Numbered from the stretch's first letter, positions 31,508 through 41,581 are shown. The stretch is 64,000 bases of DNA from Mycobacterium sp. 852002-51057_SCH5723018 (GCF_001667035.1 NZ_LZIR01000040.1:62001-126000), one strand, 5' to 3'. Translations and numbers: made by a program. The notes: a model not told the origin generated them from the letters alone.

Positions 31508-34362
31508 ACCACGACGCCACCACTGTGCGCAAGCCGTTCGTTGCGAGGACCATGCGCAAGTTCGCCGTGCCCGTGGTCCTCGCGTGGATCGCGCTGATGG
31601 TCGTGCTCAACGTGATCGTTCCGCAGCTAGAACCCGTTACCGAGGCCGGCCGGGGTCCATTGGTCCCGGTCGACGCGCCATCGTCACAAGCGCTCATCCA
31701 CATCGGGCAGGTGTTCAAAGAGTCCGACAGCAACAGCCTGGTGATGGTCGTCTTGGAGGGCGACCACAGGCTGAACGAAGCCGACCACTCGTTCTACGAC
31801 GATTTGGTCGCAAAACTACAGCGCGACAAGCACGTTCAATATGTGATGAACCTGTGGGGCCAGGGAACCACCGCCGCCGGGGTGCAAAGCAATGACGGCA
31901 AAGCGTCCTACACGCTGGTCCGGATCGCCGGCAATCTCGGCTCCGCGTTATCGGACGAATCGATCAAGGCGGTGCGAGACTTGGTCTCGCAGACCAAAAC
32001 CCCGCCCGGGCTGAAGGTCTTTGTCTCGGGTTCGGCACCGCTGTCCGCGGACATGCTTCAGGCCGGTAACGAGAGCCTGATCACGATCATGTTCGTCACC
32101 ATCGTCCTCATCACGGTGATGCTGCTGATCGTCTATCGGTCGATCAAAACCGCGCTCCTCGTCCTGTTCATGGTGATGCTCGAATTGAACTGCGGGCGGG
32201 GCATCGTCGCCTTGCTCGCCTTCCACAAGCTCATCGGGCTATCCGAGTTCGCGTCGAATCTCCTGGTCTCTCTGATCCTCGGCGCGGGCACCGATTACGC
32301 GATCTTTTTGATCGGCCGCTACCACGAAGCACGCCACGCGGGCGAAGACCGGGAAACCGCTTACTATTCCGCCGTGAACGGCGTGTCTCACGTCATCCTC
32401 GGATCCGGTCTCGCGGTCGCCGGCGCAACGTTCTGCCTCAAATTCACCCGACTCAACTACTTCAATACCTGTGGGATCCCTTGTGCCGTGGCTATGCTCA
32501 CCGCGGTCGGGGCCGCCCTGACCTTCGGCCCGGCCGTGCTGGCGTTGGGCAGCCGCTTCGGGGTCTTCGAGCCGAGACGTCAAGGCGGAGTGGGAATCTG
32601 GCGCAAAGTCGGCACGCTAACCGTTCGGTGGCCCGGCCGGGTCCTGCTGGCAAGTTGCGTGGTGGTGCTCGTCGGGTCGCTCACGCTTCCCACCTACCAT
32701 CCCAACTACGACGACCGGATCTACATTTCCGATGACAGCCCGTCGAAGCTGGGATATGCCGCAAGCGACAGGCACTTTCCGGTCAGCAGGCTGAACGGCG
32801 ACATGCTCATGGTCGAATCCGATCACGACATGCGCAACAGCACCGATATGATCGCGCTGGACCGGGTGGCACGCACCATATTTCACACTCCGGGCGTGGG
32901 ATTGGTCCAAAGCGTCACCCGACCGTTGGGGACTCCACTCGAGCATTCGTCGTTCACCTACACCATCGGCACGATGGGAACGAAGATCAAAGAACTCCTG
33001 CCGTTCCTCACCGACGTCAACAGCCGGCTCACCGCGATCGCCGACATCACCGACCGCATGACTGCCCTGATGCGTCATCAGCAGGAATTGACTTCGCAAC
33101 AGGCCGGCGCGGCTCATCTCGCCGCCGACGCAGCCCAAGGCATGAAAGACGTCACCGATTCGATGCGGGACAACATCGCCGACTTCGACGATGTCTGGCG
33201 CCCGATCCGAAGCTACTTCTACTGGGAGAAGCACTGTTTCGACATCCCGCTCTGCTGGTCGCTGCGTTCGCTGTTCGACGCGACAGACAAGGTCGACCAG
33301 CTCGATGAGCAGATGGACAAGAGTCTGAAAGCGGCGATGATTCAGGACGCGGTGACACCACAACTGGTCGACCTCCTCGGCCGCAACGTTGACCAGCTCG
33401 CCGAACTCCACCGGGTCGTCCTGGCCGAGCACAGCACGATAGAACCCCAGTTGGCCCAATTGGACGAGCTGAGCCGTCAGATGATGGATCTGGGCTACGC
33501 ATTCGACAGTTCGAAGAACGACGAGTTCTTCTATCTACCACCAGATGCGTTCGGAAATCCTTCGTTTCACATCGACCTGAGATTTTTCATGTCCCCGGAC
33601 GGCAAAGCCGCCCGATACATGATCTACCACGACGGTGAAGCACTCACTGCCGAGGGCATCCATCACGACCAGACCTATCTGCCCGCCGCCAAGGAGGCGT
33701 TGAAAGGCACCACGCTCGGCGGGGCGCGCGTCTATCTCGGCGGCGCCGCGACAACCTACTGGGACATCCAGGACGCGGCCCAAACAGACCTGATCATTGC
33801 GGCCACAGCGGCATTCGCGTTGATCTTCCTGGTGATGCTGCTCATCACCAGGAGCATGATCGCGGCGTTGGTCATCATCGGAACCGTGGCCTTCTCGTAT
33901 TCGGGAGCGTTTGGCCTGTCGGTGCTGATCTGGCAGCACCTGCTCGGCATCCCGATCAGCTGGCTAGGACTGCCGCTCACGTTCATCATCCTGGTGGCGG
34001 TGGGGTCGGACTACAATCTGCTGCTCATCGCCCGTTACCTCGAAGAAAGCAAGGCGGGTCTGAACACCGGTCTGATCAGAGCGGTCGCCAATTCCGGCAA
34101 AGTGGTCACCACCGCCGGCATGGTCTTCGCCGTCACCATGATGGCAATGGTTTCCGGGAAATTGGTCTCGGTCGGCGAAATGGGCTCCACGATCGGCATC
34201 GGTCTTCTGCTCGACACACTCATCGTGCGCTCGTTCATCACCCCCGCCCTCGCCCGGCTGCTCGGGCCATTCTTCTGGTGGCCCCGACTGATCCGGTCCA
34301 GACCACCGCGCGCGACCGCCGGACGGCACGTTGCGCCGGTCGAGTATGCGGATGTTCGTTGA
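31504..34362 (+). CDS. MmpL family RND transporter
   Basis: About 952 residues, with twelve predicted membrane helices in two groups: one, then five after a first periplasmic domain (residues 40-190), and the same pattern around a second large periplasmic domain (about 400-740), which contains a helical hairpin. Each half has the conserved proton-relay Asp-Tyr pair: GAGTDYAIFLIGRYHEARHAGE (Asp264) and VAVGSDYNLLLIARYLEESKAG (Asp836). It works with the coupled MmpS protein to export a lipid or siderophore; the cargo cannot be inferred. ATG 31504 overlaps the mmpS stop. The segment is absent between nrdE and Rv3050c in M. tuberculosis and looks acquired or lost between lineages. Confidence 0.93.
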   Translation: MNHDATTVRKPFVARTMRKFAVPVVLAWIALMVVLNVIVPQLEPVTEAGRGPLVPVDAPSSQALIHIGQVFKESDSNSLVMVVLEGDHRLNEADHSFYDDLVAKLQRDKHVQYVMNLWGQGTTAAGVQSNDGKASYTLVRIAGNLGSALSDESIKAVRDLVSQTKTPPGLKVFVSGSAPLSADMLQAGNESLITIMFVTIVLITVMLLIVYRSIKTALLVLFMVMLELNCGRGIVALLAFHKLIGLSEFASNLLVSLILGAGTDYAIFLIGRYHEARHAGEDRETAYYSAVNGVSHVILGSGLAVAGATFCLKFTRLNYFNTCGIPCAVAMLTAVGAALTFGPAVLALGSRFGVFEPRRQGGVGIWRKVGTLTVRWPGRVLLASCVVVLVGSLTLPTYHPNYDDRIYISDDSPSKLGYAASDRHFPVSRLNGDMLMVESDHDMRNSTDMIALDRVARTIFHTPGVGLVQSVTRPLGTPLEHSSFTYTIGTMGTKIKELLPFLTDVNSRLTAIADITDRMTALMRHQQELTSQQAGAAHLAADAAQGMKDVTDSMRDNIADFDDVWRPIRSYFYWEKHCFDIPLCWSLRSLFDATDKVDQLDEQMDKSLKAAMIQDAVTPQLVDLLGRNVDQLAELHRVVLAEHSTIEPQLAQLDELSRQMMDLGYAFDSSKNDEFFYLPPDAFGNPSFHIDLRFFMSPDGKAARYMIYHDGEALTAEGIHHDQTYLPAAKEALKGTTLGGARVYLGGAATTYWDIQDAAQTDLIIAATAAFALIFLVMLLITRSMIAALVIIGTVAFSYSGAFGLSVLIWQHLLGIPISWLGLPLTFIILVAVGSDYNLLLIARYLEESKAGLNTGLIRAVANSGKVVTTAGMVFAVTMMAMVSGKLVSVGEMGSTIGIGLLLDTLIVRSFITPALARLLGPFFWWPRLIRSRPPRATAGRHVAPVEYADVR

Positions 34363-34447
34363 AGCCACCACCAACGTGTCGCATTTCGTGGAGAGAACGG
34401 CGCAATTGCCGTGGGTGAACGGCCCAGCACCCGTGCAGACTTGATCA

Positions 34448-34463
34448 CCTCGTCCAAACGAGG
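34448..34463. terminator. Small hairpin after mmpL
   Basis: CCTCGT and ACGAGG around CCAA form a 6-bp stem 86 bp downstream of the mmpL stop. The rest of the 293-bp gap to the AraC gene holds nothing recognised. Confidence 0.35.
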
Positions 34464-34655
34464 AGCTTGATTGGGGGTGACACAGCTGTGCAAGCGATTA
34501 CCGCCCGTGACCGCGCCGCCGGTTACCCGCATGCCGCGGAAAACGACGTCATCGTCCGCGGTCCAGGCCGCCGGCTTCAGCCATCGTCGCAATCCCATGA
34601 AGCTCGGACTTCGTTTGCCCGAGAGACTGGGAGCCGACCTACGGGCCACCGGCTC

Positions 34656-35633
34656 ATGATCGACGGTCTGCGGATCCGGACCGATACCTCAGATCCGGAG
34701 GACGCGCGAACCCAAATCGGGTCCGTCTACTGTCCCCACCGCCTCACCGTCAGGGGCAGCTTGTCGGCGTTCCGAGCGCGGCACGCCGAGGGAGGCACCC
34801 GCGGCCTGGGCGTGTACTCGCTGTCGTATGGGGCTGCTACCACATTGCTGGAGTCGTCGACGTTCAGAGATTTCGTCCTCGTGTCCCAGCAGATCCGCGG
34901 ACGATTTGCGGCCCGTGCCGACAGCGGGGAACGGCTCCTGCTGCCCGGCGAACACGTGGTGTTGGACGCGCACACCGCGTATCGGTTGCGCTGGGAGGAA
35001 AACTGCAACCTTTTCCATGTGCGGATTCCCCATACCGAATTCCAGTCGGCTGTAGCCGAGTTCACCGGCGCGACCGAGCCCGCGGCGGTCCGATTCCCGC
35101 TGAGCTGGCAGCCGTCCAAGCCGGGAACGGTGGCGGTTGCGAAGGTGATGCAAATCCTGCTGCGGAATGCCGGACCGAACGGGCTCTTGGCGTCGGGGGC
35201 CTTGGTGTCCGCACAGATGCGACGGATGCTGGTGGCGAGCATCGTCGAGGCCTATCCCGGGATCGTTCACGCGGCCAAGGCGGGTTCGAGCGGTGACGTC
35301 AGACCGCCGGCCGTGCGTCGTGCGATCGCGTACCTCGAGGACGCTGTGGCCGAGGATGTCCGGATCAGTGACGTCGCGGCCGCGGCGCGGTTGGGCACCC
35401 GCGCCCTGCAGGAAGCCTTTCGTAAGCACCTGGACACGACTCCGATGGCATACCTGAAGTCGATCCGTCTCGCGCGGGCGCACGCCGACCTGCGGCATTC
35501 ATCCGTCGAGGAAGGGACGACCGTGGCGGCGGTCGCATACCGATGGGGCTTCGGCAATCTCGGCCGGTTCGCAGCCGACTACCGGCGCGAATTCGGCCGC
35601 TCTCCGAGCGAGGTGCTTCGTGGCCCGAGGTGA
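34656..35633 (+). CDS. AraC family transcriptional regulator
   Basis: About 325 residues from ATG 34656. The N-terminal half is an AraC_binding_2-type cupin (VYSLSYGAATTLLESSTFRDFVLVSQQIRGRF, LLPGEHVVLDAHTAYRLRWEENCNLFHVRIP). The C-terminal half carries two HTH motifs: AVAEDVRISDVAAAARLGTRALQEAFRKHLDTTPMAYLKSIRLARAHADL and VAAVAYRWGFGNLGRFAADYRREFGRSPSEVL. Proteins of this build often activate catabolic or efflux genes. It lies downstream of mmpS-mmpL on the same strand and may control them or the nearby oxidase; no site was identified. Confidence 0.87.
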   Translation: MIDGLRIRTDTSDPEDARTQIGSVYCPHRLTVRGSLSAFRARHAEGGTRGLGVYSLSYGAATTLLESSTFRDFVLVSQQIRGRFAARADSGERLLLPGEHVVLDAHTAYRLRWEENCNLFHVRIPHTEFQSAVAEFTGATEPAAVRFPLSWQPSKPGTVAVAKVMQILLRNAGPNGLLASGALVSAQMRRMLVASIVEAYPGIVHAAKAGSSGDVRPPAVRRAIAYLEDAVAEDVRISDVAAAARLGTRALQEAFRKHLDTTPMAYLKSIRLARAHADLRHSSVEEGTTVAAVAYRWGFGNLGRFAADYRREFGRSPSEVLRGPR

Positions 35634-35716
35634 CGCCGCCGAGCCCCAGCCGCCCGGCATAGCCAGTCTGCCCAGGTCAGCGGCTCCTACGGGGTACAGT
35701 GCTTGACGTGGTGAGA

Positions 35717-36457
35717 ATGCCTCGACCCTCGCGACCCCACCCCGGCGTCAAGCCCGGGGTCAAGGTCGACGCGCGCAGCGAACGCTGGCGTGAACACCGC
35801 AAGAAGGTGCGCGGCGAAATCGTCGATGCGGCGTTCCGCGCCATCGACCGCCTCGGCCCCGAGCTGAGCGTGCGTGAGATCGCCGAGGAGGCCGGCACCG
35901 CCAAGCCGAAGATCTACCGGCACTTCCAGGACAAGTCCGACCTGTTCCAGGCGATCGGCGAACGGTTGCGTGACATGTTCTGGGCGGCGATCTTCCCGTC
36001 GATCGACCTCCAGGCCGACTCCGCCCGCGAGATCGTCCGGCGCAGCGTCGAGGAGTACGTCACCCTGGTCGACCAGCATCCCAACGTGCTGCGGGTCTTC
36101 ATCCAGAGTCGCTCCTCGGCCACCCCGCAGTCGACCGTGCAGATCCTCAACGAGGGCCGCGGCATCACGTTGGCCATGGCCGACATGTTCGACAATGAGC
36201 TGCGCGAGATGGAGCTCGACCACGCGGCCTTCGAACTCGCCGGCCACGCTGCCTTCGGGTCGGCCGCGTCGGCCACCGAGTGGTGGTTGGGGCCCGACCC
36301 GGGGAGCCCGCGGCGCATGCCGCGCGAGCAGTTCGTCGCCCACCTGACGACGATCATGATGGGTGTCATCGTCGGCACCGCTGAGGCGCTCGGCTTGTCC
36401 ATGGACCCCGACCAGCCGATTCACAGTGTCGTCCCCATCAACTCCGCCGCCATCTGA
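35717..36457 (+). CDS. TetR family regulator
   Basis: About 246 residues from ATG 35717; GTG codons at 35699, 35708 and 35711 are in frame. HTH: RGEIVDAAFRAIDRLGPELSVREIAEEAGTAKPKIYRHFQDKSDLFQAIGERL. The C-terminal domain resembles the TetR_C group of many mycobacterial lipid regulators (EEYVTLVDQHPNVLRVFIQSRSS, FGSAASATEWWLG). It is convergent with the MFS pump and follows the AraC gene by 83 bp. Target unknown; no clear palindrome was seen upstream. Confidence 0.85.
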   Translation: MPRPSRPHPGVKPGVKVDARSERWREHRKKVRGEIVDAAFRAIDRLGPELSVREIAEEAGTAKPKIYRHFQDKSDLFQAIGERLRDMFWAAIFPSIDLQADSAREIVRRSVEEYVTLVDQHPNVLRVFIQSRSSATPQSTVQILNEGRGITLAMADMFDNELREMELDHAAFELAGHAAFGSAASATEWWLGPDPGSPRRMPREQFVAHLTTIMMGVIVGTAEALGLSMDPDQPIHSVVPINSAAI

Positions 36458-36515
36458 CCTGGCCGCGGCGTTGACGACCGGCCACGACGGATGGCCGGAT
36501 TGTCTCGCCGGACTG

Positions 36516-38099
36516 CTATGAGCTGCCGGAGTTTTTGCCCCGACCCACGAACAGGGCCAGCACCGCGCCGACGGCGGCTGCGACCGCTGCGACGACCATC
36601 GAGGCATGCAGCCCGACCATGAAGGCGCTATGGCTGCCCTGTGCCACCGCGTGCGCCAGTGGGGCCGACATGCCGGGGACCGTCGGGCTAACGCCTTGAG
36701 CCACAAGCTCTTTGGCGGCGGTCACCTTGGCGGCCACCGTGGCCGGAACGCCCGCGCCGGTGAGCTGGTCGAAGAGAACTGAACCGACACGGCTGGACAG
36801 CACCGACCCGAGAATGGTGGTGCCCAGCACCCCGCCCAGCTGTACGGCAGTGCTTTGCAACCCACCGGCCAACCCCGCGTCGTCGACGTCGGCATTCCCG
36901 ATGATGGCGTCCGAACTCGCGGTCAGGACCAAGCCGATACCGGCCCCCAGCAGCACGAAGCCGGGCCAGAGCGCCTGGTAGCCGGAGTCGGTGTGCAGGA
37001 AGCCCAGTGAAAACAGTGCGGCCGCGACGGCAGCCAGCCCGACGACCATGGCCGGTCGTGGTCCGAACTTCTCGGTAAGGAATCCGCTGAGCGGGGCCGT
37101 GATCATCAGCGTCAGGCTAAGCGGCAACGTGCGCACACCGGTCTCCACCGGGCTGAAGCCCAGCACGTTCTGCAGGTAGAGCGACAGGAAGAAGATGGCG
37201 CCGAACAGCGCAAAGAAGTCGATGACGACCACCGCGGTGCCGATCGACAGCGACCGGTTGGCGAACAGCCGCATCGGCAGCAGCGGTTCAGCGGCACGCA
37301 TTTCGATGAGGACGAACACCGCCAACACCGCCAGGCCGGCCAGCAGCAGCCCGAGCGTCCGGCCCGCCAGCCAGCCCCAGTTCTGCGCCTTGATCAAGCC
37401 GAAGACGATCAGGAACAGCCCCCCGGACAGCGTCGTAATGCCCGGGACATCGAGACGGTGGCCGGCCACGCTGCGGCTCTCGACGATCGCCAGTCCGCCG
37501 ATCAGCAGGGCCACCGCTGCGATCGGCGCGTTGATGTAGAAGACCGATTGCCAGCTGACGTGCTCGACGAGCAGACCACCCACGATGGGGCCGGCTGCAA
37601 TCGACACACCCGATGCGCCGGCCCAGATGCCCACGGCGGTGTTGAGCTTCTGGGGCGGAAAGGTGGCACGGACGATGGCCAGCGTGCTCGGCATCAACAG
37701 CGCTCCGAAGACGCCCTGTACGGCGCGCAGCGTGATGACGCCGCCAACCGTCCCGATCAGGCCGATGCCCACTGACGTCGCGGCGAAACCGATCACCCCG
37801 ATGAAGAACGCTCGTCGCCGGCCGAACCCGTCGGCAAGCTTTCCGCCGAAGACCAGCAGCGACGCCAACGCCAGCATGTAGGCGTCGGTGATCCACTGCA
37901 GGTCTGACAGCGACGCGCGCAGATCCAGGGCAATACGGGGATTGGCGATGGCCACGACCGACGCGTCGAGGCCGACCATGATGACGCCGACGGAAACGGC
38001 GGCCAGTGTCCACCAGGGGTTGCCCCGTATCCCGCGGTGGCTCGCTGCCCGATGCCGGTGCAGCTCTGCCAGTTCCGGGGCAGTCGATGCAATGGACAT
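36516..38099 (-). CDS. MFS drug/proton antiporter, DHA2 (14-TM) family
   Basis: 527-residue efflux transporter with about 14 transmembrane helices. Signature motifs: VGLDASVVAIANPRIALDL (motif D1), LLVFGGKLADGFGRRRAFFIGV (motif A), GAFGALLMP-type motif B written as VQGVFGALLMPSTLAIVRA, and the antiporter motif C GIWAGASGVSIAAGPIVGGLLVEHVSWQSVFYINAP. DHA2 proteins export drugs, dyes or lipophilic metabolites. It diverges from a TetR gene with 101 bp between, so repression by that TetR is expected. Confidence 0.9.
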   Translation of the reverse strand: MSIASTAPELAELHRHRAASHRGIRGNPWWTLAAVSVGVIMVGLDASVVAIANPRIALDLRASLSDLQWITDAYMLALASLLVFGGKLADGFGRRRAFFIGVIGFAATSVGIGLIGTVGGVITLRAVQGVFGALLMPSTLAIVRATFPPQKLNTAVGIWAGASGVSIAAGPIVGGLLVEHVSWQSVFYINAPIAAVALLIGGLAIVESRSVAGHRLDVPGITTLSGGLFLIVFGLIKAQNWGWLAGRTLGLLLAGLAVLAVFVLIEMRAAEPLLPMRLFANRSLSIGTAVVVIDFFALFGAIFFLSLYLQNVLGFSPVETGVRTLPLSLTLMITAPLSGFLTEKFGPRPAMVVGLAAVAAALFSLGFLHTDSGYQALWPGFVLLGAGIGLVLTASSDAIIGNADVDDAGLAGGLQSTAVQLGGVLGTTILGSVLSSRVGSVLFDQLTGAGVPATVAAKVTAAKELVAQGVSPTVPGMSAPLAHAVAQGSHSAFMVGLHASMVVAAVAAAVGAVLALFVGRGKNSGSS

Positions 38100-38200
38100 G
38101 TGTTTGCTCGATTCGTATGTGGAGGGTCGCTACCGCTTACTACTTTCGAAGATAGGCGGAAGTGGATGGCATCCTCCAGTTGTGCCGGTATGCTCGACCT

Positions 38201-38866
38201 GTGATTTCAAGCGCAACGCCGCGCGTAAAGGGAGCCAGGCCACTTCGTGCCGACGCGAAACTCAACCGGGACAAGATCCTGACGGCGGCCGCCGAATTGT
38301 TCGCCGAGCGCGGGCTCTCCGTTCCGCTGGAGGAGATCGCCATGCGCGCCGGGGTGGGAGTGGCCACGCTTTACCGGCGCTTCCCGACCCGCGCCGATCT
38401 GGCGGCTGCCGCGTTCGAGCGCAACATCTCCCGCTACACCCGGACGGTGGATCGCGCGGTGGCCAATCACCAGGCGTGGGAGGGATTTTCGACGTTGGTC
38501 TTCGAGTTGTGTGAGTTGCAGGCCGGGGACGCCGGGCTGCGCGACCTGTTGACGACGGCGTTTCCCGCCAGCAGTGTTGTGGAGCAGCGCATCAATGAGA
38601 CGGTCGAAAAGGTCAAGGTGCTGATCGGACGCGCACAAGCCGAGGGCAGTCTGCGGTCCGACGTGGTGGTCGCGGACATTGTCGTGATGCTGCTGGCCAA
38701 CGCCGGTGTGCTCCGCGCCACCGGCACGTCGGCCCCGAATGCGTGGCGCCGTTTTGCGGCGCTGATGGTCGACGCGTTCCGTGCCCGGCCCGAGGTGCCG
38801 CTGCCGCCCGCTCCGCCCGAGCAACAGCTGCGCCGGTCAATCGCCTTGTTGACCGAGGGTCGCTGA
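38201..38866 (+). CDS. TetR family regulator (Rv3050c position)
   Basis: About 221 residues from GTG 38201; an in-frame GTG at 38162 would add 13. HTH: RDKILTAAAELFAERGLSVPLEEIAMRAGVGVATLYRRFPTRADLAAAAF. It lies between a divergent MFS pump and a co-directional flavin monooxygenase, the same place as Rv3050c next to Rv3049c. It may control both neighbours. The 101-bp divergent region contains TTTCGAA and a CCGC...GCGG pair but no clean operator. Confidence 0.86.
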   Translation: MISSATPRVKGARPLRADAKLNRDKILTAAAELFAERGLSVPLEEIAMRAGVGVATLYRRFPTRADLAAAAFERNISRYTRTVDRAVANHQAWEGFSTLVFELCELQAGDAGLRDLLTTAFPASSVVEQRINETVEKVKVLIGRAQAEGSLRSDVVVADIVVMLLANAGVLRATGTSAPNAWRRFAALMVDAFRARPEVPLPPAPPEQQLRRSIALLTEGR

Positions 38867-38967
38867 ACAGCGGCGATCGATCGGTCCGCGTTGACAGCCC
38901 TGCGCCCGCCGGACAGACTGAAGTTGACCAAGTATCCGGTACCGGCGTTCCCAGGAAGGATCGCACA

Positions 38968-40521
38968 ATGACCAGTGCCGAGCTGACGGCGACACCGCAG
39001 GCGCAGGAGCCCGTGCATACCCGCGCCATCATCATCGGGACCGGGTTCTCCGGCCTCGGCATGGCGATCGAGCTGCAAAAGCAGGGTGTGGACTTCGTCA
39101 TTCTGGAGAAGGCCGACGACGTCGGCGGCACCTGGCGGGACAACAGCTACCCCGGCTGCGCGTGCGACATCCCCTCGCACCTGTACTCGTTCTCGTTCGA
39201 GCCCAAGCCGGACTGGAGGAACCCGTTCTCCTATCAGCCCGAAATCTGGGACTACCTCAAGGGGGTCACCGAGAAATACGGGCTGCGCCGCTACATCGAG
39301 TTCAACTCCCTGGTCGACCGCGGCCACTGGGACGAGGACGAAAACCGGTGGCACGTATTCACCAGTGAGGGACGGGAATACGTCGGTCAGTTCCTGATCT
39401 CGGGGGCCGGCGCCCTGCACATCCCGTCCATCCCCGACTTCGAGGGCCGTGACGAATTCGCCGGCCCCGCATTCCATTCCGCGGAGTGGGACCACAGCGT
39501 GGACCTCACCGGCAAGCGGGTGGCCGTGATCGGCACCGGTGCCAGCGCGATCCAGATCGTGCCGGAAATCGTCGGGCAGGTCGCCGAACTTCAGCTCTAC
39601 CAACGCACCCCGCCGTGGGTGGTGCCGCGTTCCAACCCCGATTTCCCGCCGGCGCTGCGGCAGGCCATGGCAAGCGTCCCCGGCATGCGGGCGTTGGTGC
39701 GCCTCGGCATCTATTGGGCCCAAGAGGCTTTGGCGTTTGGAATGACCAAGCGGCCGAACGCGCTGAGGGTCATCGAGGCCTACGCCAAGTACAACATCCG
39801 CCGCTCGGTGAAAGATCGCGAGCTGCGCCGCAAGCTGACCCCTAAGTACCGCATCGGTTGCAAGCGAATCCTGAACTCCTCGACGTACTACGGAGCGGTC
39901 GCCGATCCCAAGACCAAGTTGATCACCGACCACATCGCCCGCATCACCCGCGACGGAATCGTCACCGCAGACGGCACCGAACGTCCGGTCGACGTGATCG
40001 TGTACGGCACCGGCTTCCACGTCACCGACTCCTACACCTACGTCCAAATCAAGGGACTGCACGGCGAGGACCTGGTGGACCGCTGGAACCGGGAGGGCAT
40101 CGGCGCCCACCGCGGCATCACCGTCGCCGACGTGCCCAACCTGTTCTTTCTGCTGGGACCCAACACCGGGCTGGGCCACAACTCGGTGGTGTTCATGATC
40201 GAATCCCAGATCCGCTACGTCGCCGACGCGATCAAGAAGTGCGACAAGCTGGGCGCCCAGGCGCTCGCCCCGACGCGCGCCGCGCAGGACCGCTTCAATG
40301 ACGAACTGCAAACCAGGTTGGCCGGCTCCGTGTGGAACAGCGGCGGCTGCAGCAGCTGGTATCTCGACGAACACGGCAGGAACACCGTGCTCTGGGGCGG
40401 CTACACGTGGGAATACTGGCGGGCGACCCGATCGGTCAAGCCCGAGGAGTATCAATTCTTCGGCGTAGGTCCTACGCGCGGTCAAAAGGGCCGTCAAAAG
40501 GGCCTGAGCCGCGCCGGTTAG
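38968..40521 (+). CDS. Flavin-containing monooxygenase (Baeyer-Villiger type)
   Basis: 517-residue FAD/NADPH enzyme like Rv3049c. The FAD Rossmann motif is IIIGTGFSGLGMAIELQKQGVDFVILEKADDVGGTWRDNSYPGCACDIPSHLYSFSF. The NADPH Rossmann motif is RVAVIGTGASAIQIVPEI. Between them, FHSAEWDHSVDLTG fits the FxGxxxHxxxW-type fingerprint of BVMOs and FMOs. It should insert oxygen beside a ketone or oxidise a heteroatom. ATG 38968 follows AGGAAGGA at 38953-38960. In M. tuberculosis this gene is next to nrdF2; here 5 kb of other genes intervene. Confidence 0.9.
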   Translation: MTSAELTATPQAQEPVHTRAIIIGTGFSGLGMAIELQKQGVDFVILEKADDVGGTWRDNSYPGCACDIPSHLYSFSFEPKPDWRNPFSYQPEIWDYLKGVTEKYGLRRYIEFNSLVDRGHWDEDENRWHVFTSEGREYVGQFLISGAGALHIPSIPDFEGRDEFAGPAFHSAEWDHSVDLTGKRVAVIGTGASAIQIVPEIVGQVAELQLYQRTPPWVVPRSNPDFPPALRQAMASVPGMRALVRLGIYWAQEALAFGMTKRPNALRVIEAYAKYNIRRSVKDRELRRKLTPKYRIGCKRILNSSTYYGAVADPKTKLITDHIARITRDGIVTADGTERPVDVIVYGTGFHVTDSYTYVQIKGLHGEDLVDRWNREGIGAHRGITVADVPNLFFLLGPNTGLGHNSVVFMIESQIRYVADAIKKCDKLGAQALAPTRAAQDRFNDELQTRLAGSVWNSGGCSSWYLDEHGRNTVLWGGYTWEYWRATRSVKPEEYQFFGVGPTRGQKGRQKGLSRAG

Positions 40522-40665
40522 GCCTAAGCGCCTCCACAGAACTGCACCGAGCCTGGTCCTGTCACTACCAGGGTCAAGCGGGCCAGGGTGCCGACTCGTA
40601 ATCGGGAATTCCTCACCCTCGCCGTGCGTCTTTGCCAGCGGTTTCTCCGCGAGAAAGGCGACAAG

Positions 40666-41565
40666 ATGAGCGGCGGCAACGAGTTGTTCCTGATCACCGG
40701 CGCCACCGGCAACACCGGCGCGCATACGGTCCGGTTGTTGCGTGAACGCGGCCTTCGCGTCCGCGCGTTGGTACACAGCGAGGATGAACGCGCGGAGCGG
40801 TTGCGTGAACTGGGCGCCGAAGTCGTGCAGGGCGATCTGCTCGACTTCCCGACGGTCAGCGCCGCGGCGGCCGGAGTGAGGGCGGCCTACTTCAACTACC
40901 CTGTCGCACCCGGCTTGCTGGAGGCCACCGCGAATTTCGTTCAGGCCGCCAGCGAGGCCGGCGTTCATGCGGTGGTCAATATGTCACAGATCTCGGCCAG
41001 TCGGGAAGCCAAAAGCAATGCGGCGCGCCACCATTGGCTTGCCGAACGGCTGCTGGACCGCAGCGCGCTGATCACCACCCACCTGCGGCCCACCTTCTTC
41101 ACGTTCTTCATGAACATGTTCTGGATCCGCCAGAACGGCGAAGGCCTGTATCGGCTGCCCTTCGCCGACGCCCGCCACGCCCCCATCGATGCCGCCGATC
41201 AAGCCCATGTCATCGCCGCGATCCTGCAAAACCCCGAACCGCACGACCGCCAGATCTACCCGCTGTTCGGCGCCGAAGAACTCAACTGGCATGAAATCGC
41301 CGCGAAAGTCCAACACACGCTGGGCATCCCGGTGCGCTACGAGCCGATCGACATTCCCACCTTTGCGGCCGGTCTGACCACCGCCGGCGCCTCGGCGCAT
41401 TTCGTGCAGCACATCAGCAACGTGGCACAGGACTACCGCGAGGGTGTCTTCGCCGGGGTCAACAACCTCGTCGAGGTGATCGGCGGAGTCAAGCCCACCA
41501 CGGTGGAGGACTACGTCGTGGCGACCCGCTCCCGGTTCGAGGCCAGCGGCCGCGCTCGTCGGTGA
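40666..41565 (+). CDS. NAD(P)-binding NmrA-like protein
   Basis: 299-residue atypical SDR. Cofactor motif ITGATGNTGAHTVRLLRERGLRVRALVHSEDERAERLRELGAEVVQGDLLD; then VVNMSQISASREAKSNAARHHWLAERLLDRSALITTHLRPTFFTFFMNMFW. The catalytic YxxxK of classical SDRs is not present at the usual place, as in NmrA/HSCARG-type sensors and isoflavone-reductase-like enzymes. It could be a redox sensor or a quinone/NAD(P)H reductase. It follows the monooxygenase by 144 bp and converges on an SDR gene. Confidence 0.83.
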   Translation: MSGGNELFLITGATGNTGAHTVRLLRERGLRVRALVHSEDERAERLRELGAEVVQGDLLDFPTVSAAAAGVRAAYFNYPVAPGLLEATANFVQAASEAGVHAVVNMSQISASREAKSNAARHHWLAERLLDRSALITTHLRPTFFTFFMNMFWIRQNGEGLYRLPFADARHAPIDAADQAHVIAAILQNPEPHDRQIYPLFGAEELNWHEIAAKVQHTLGIPVRYEPIDIPTFAAGLTTAGASAHFVQHISNVAQDYREGVFAGVNNLVEVIGGVKPTTVEDYVVATRSRFEASGRARR

Positions 41566-41581
41566 GCGCGAGGTTAGGCTA

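Noticed and set aside
34471..34659. Small 62-codon frame upstream of the AraC gene
   Set aside because: No Shine-Dalgarno, signal or domain; Pro/Arg-rich composition typical of chance frames.
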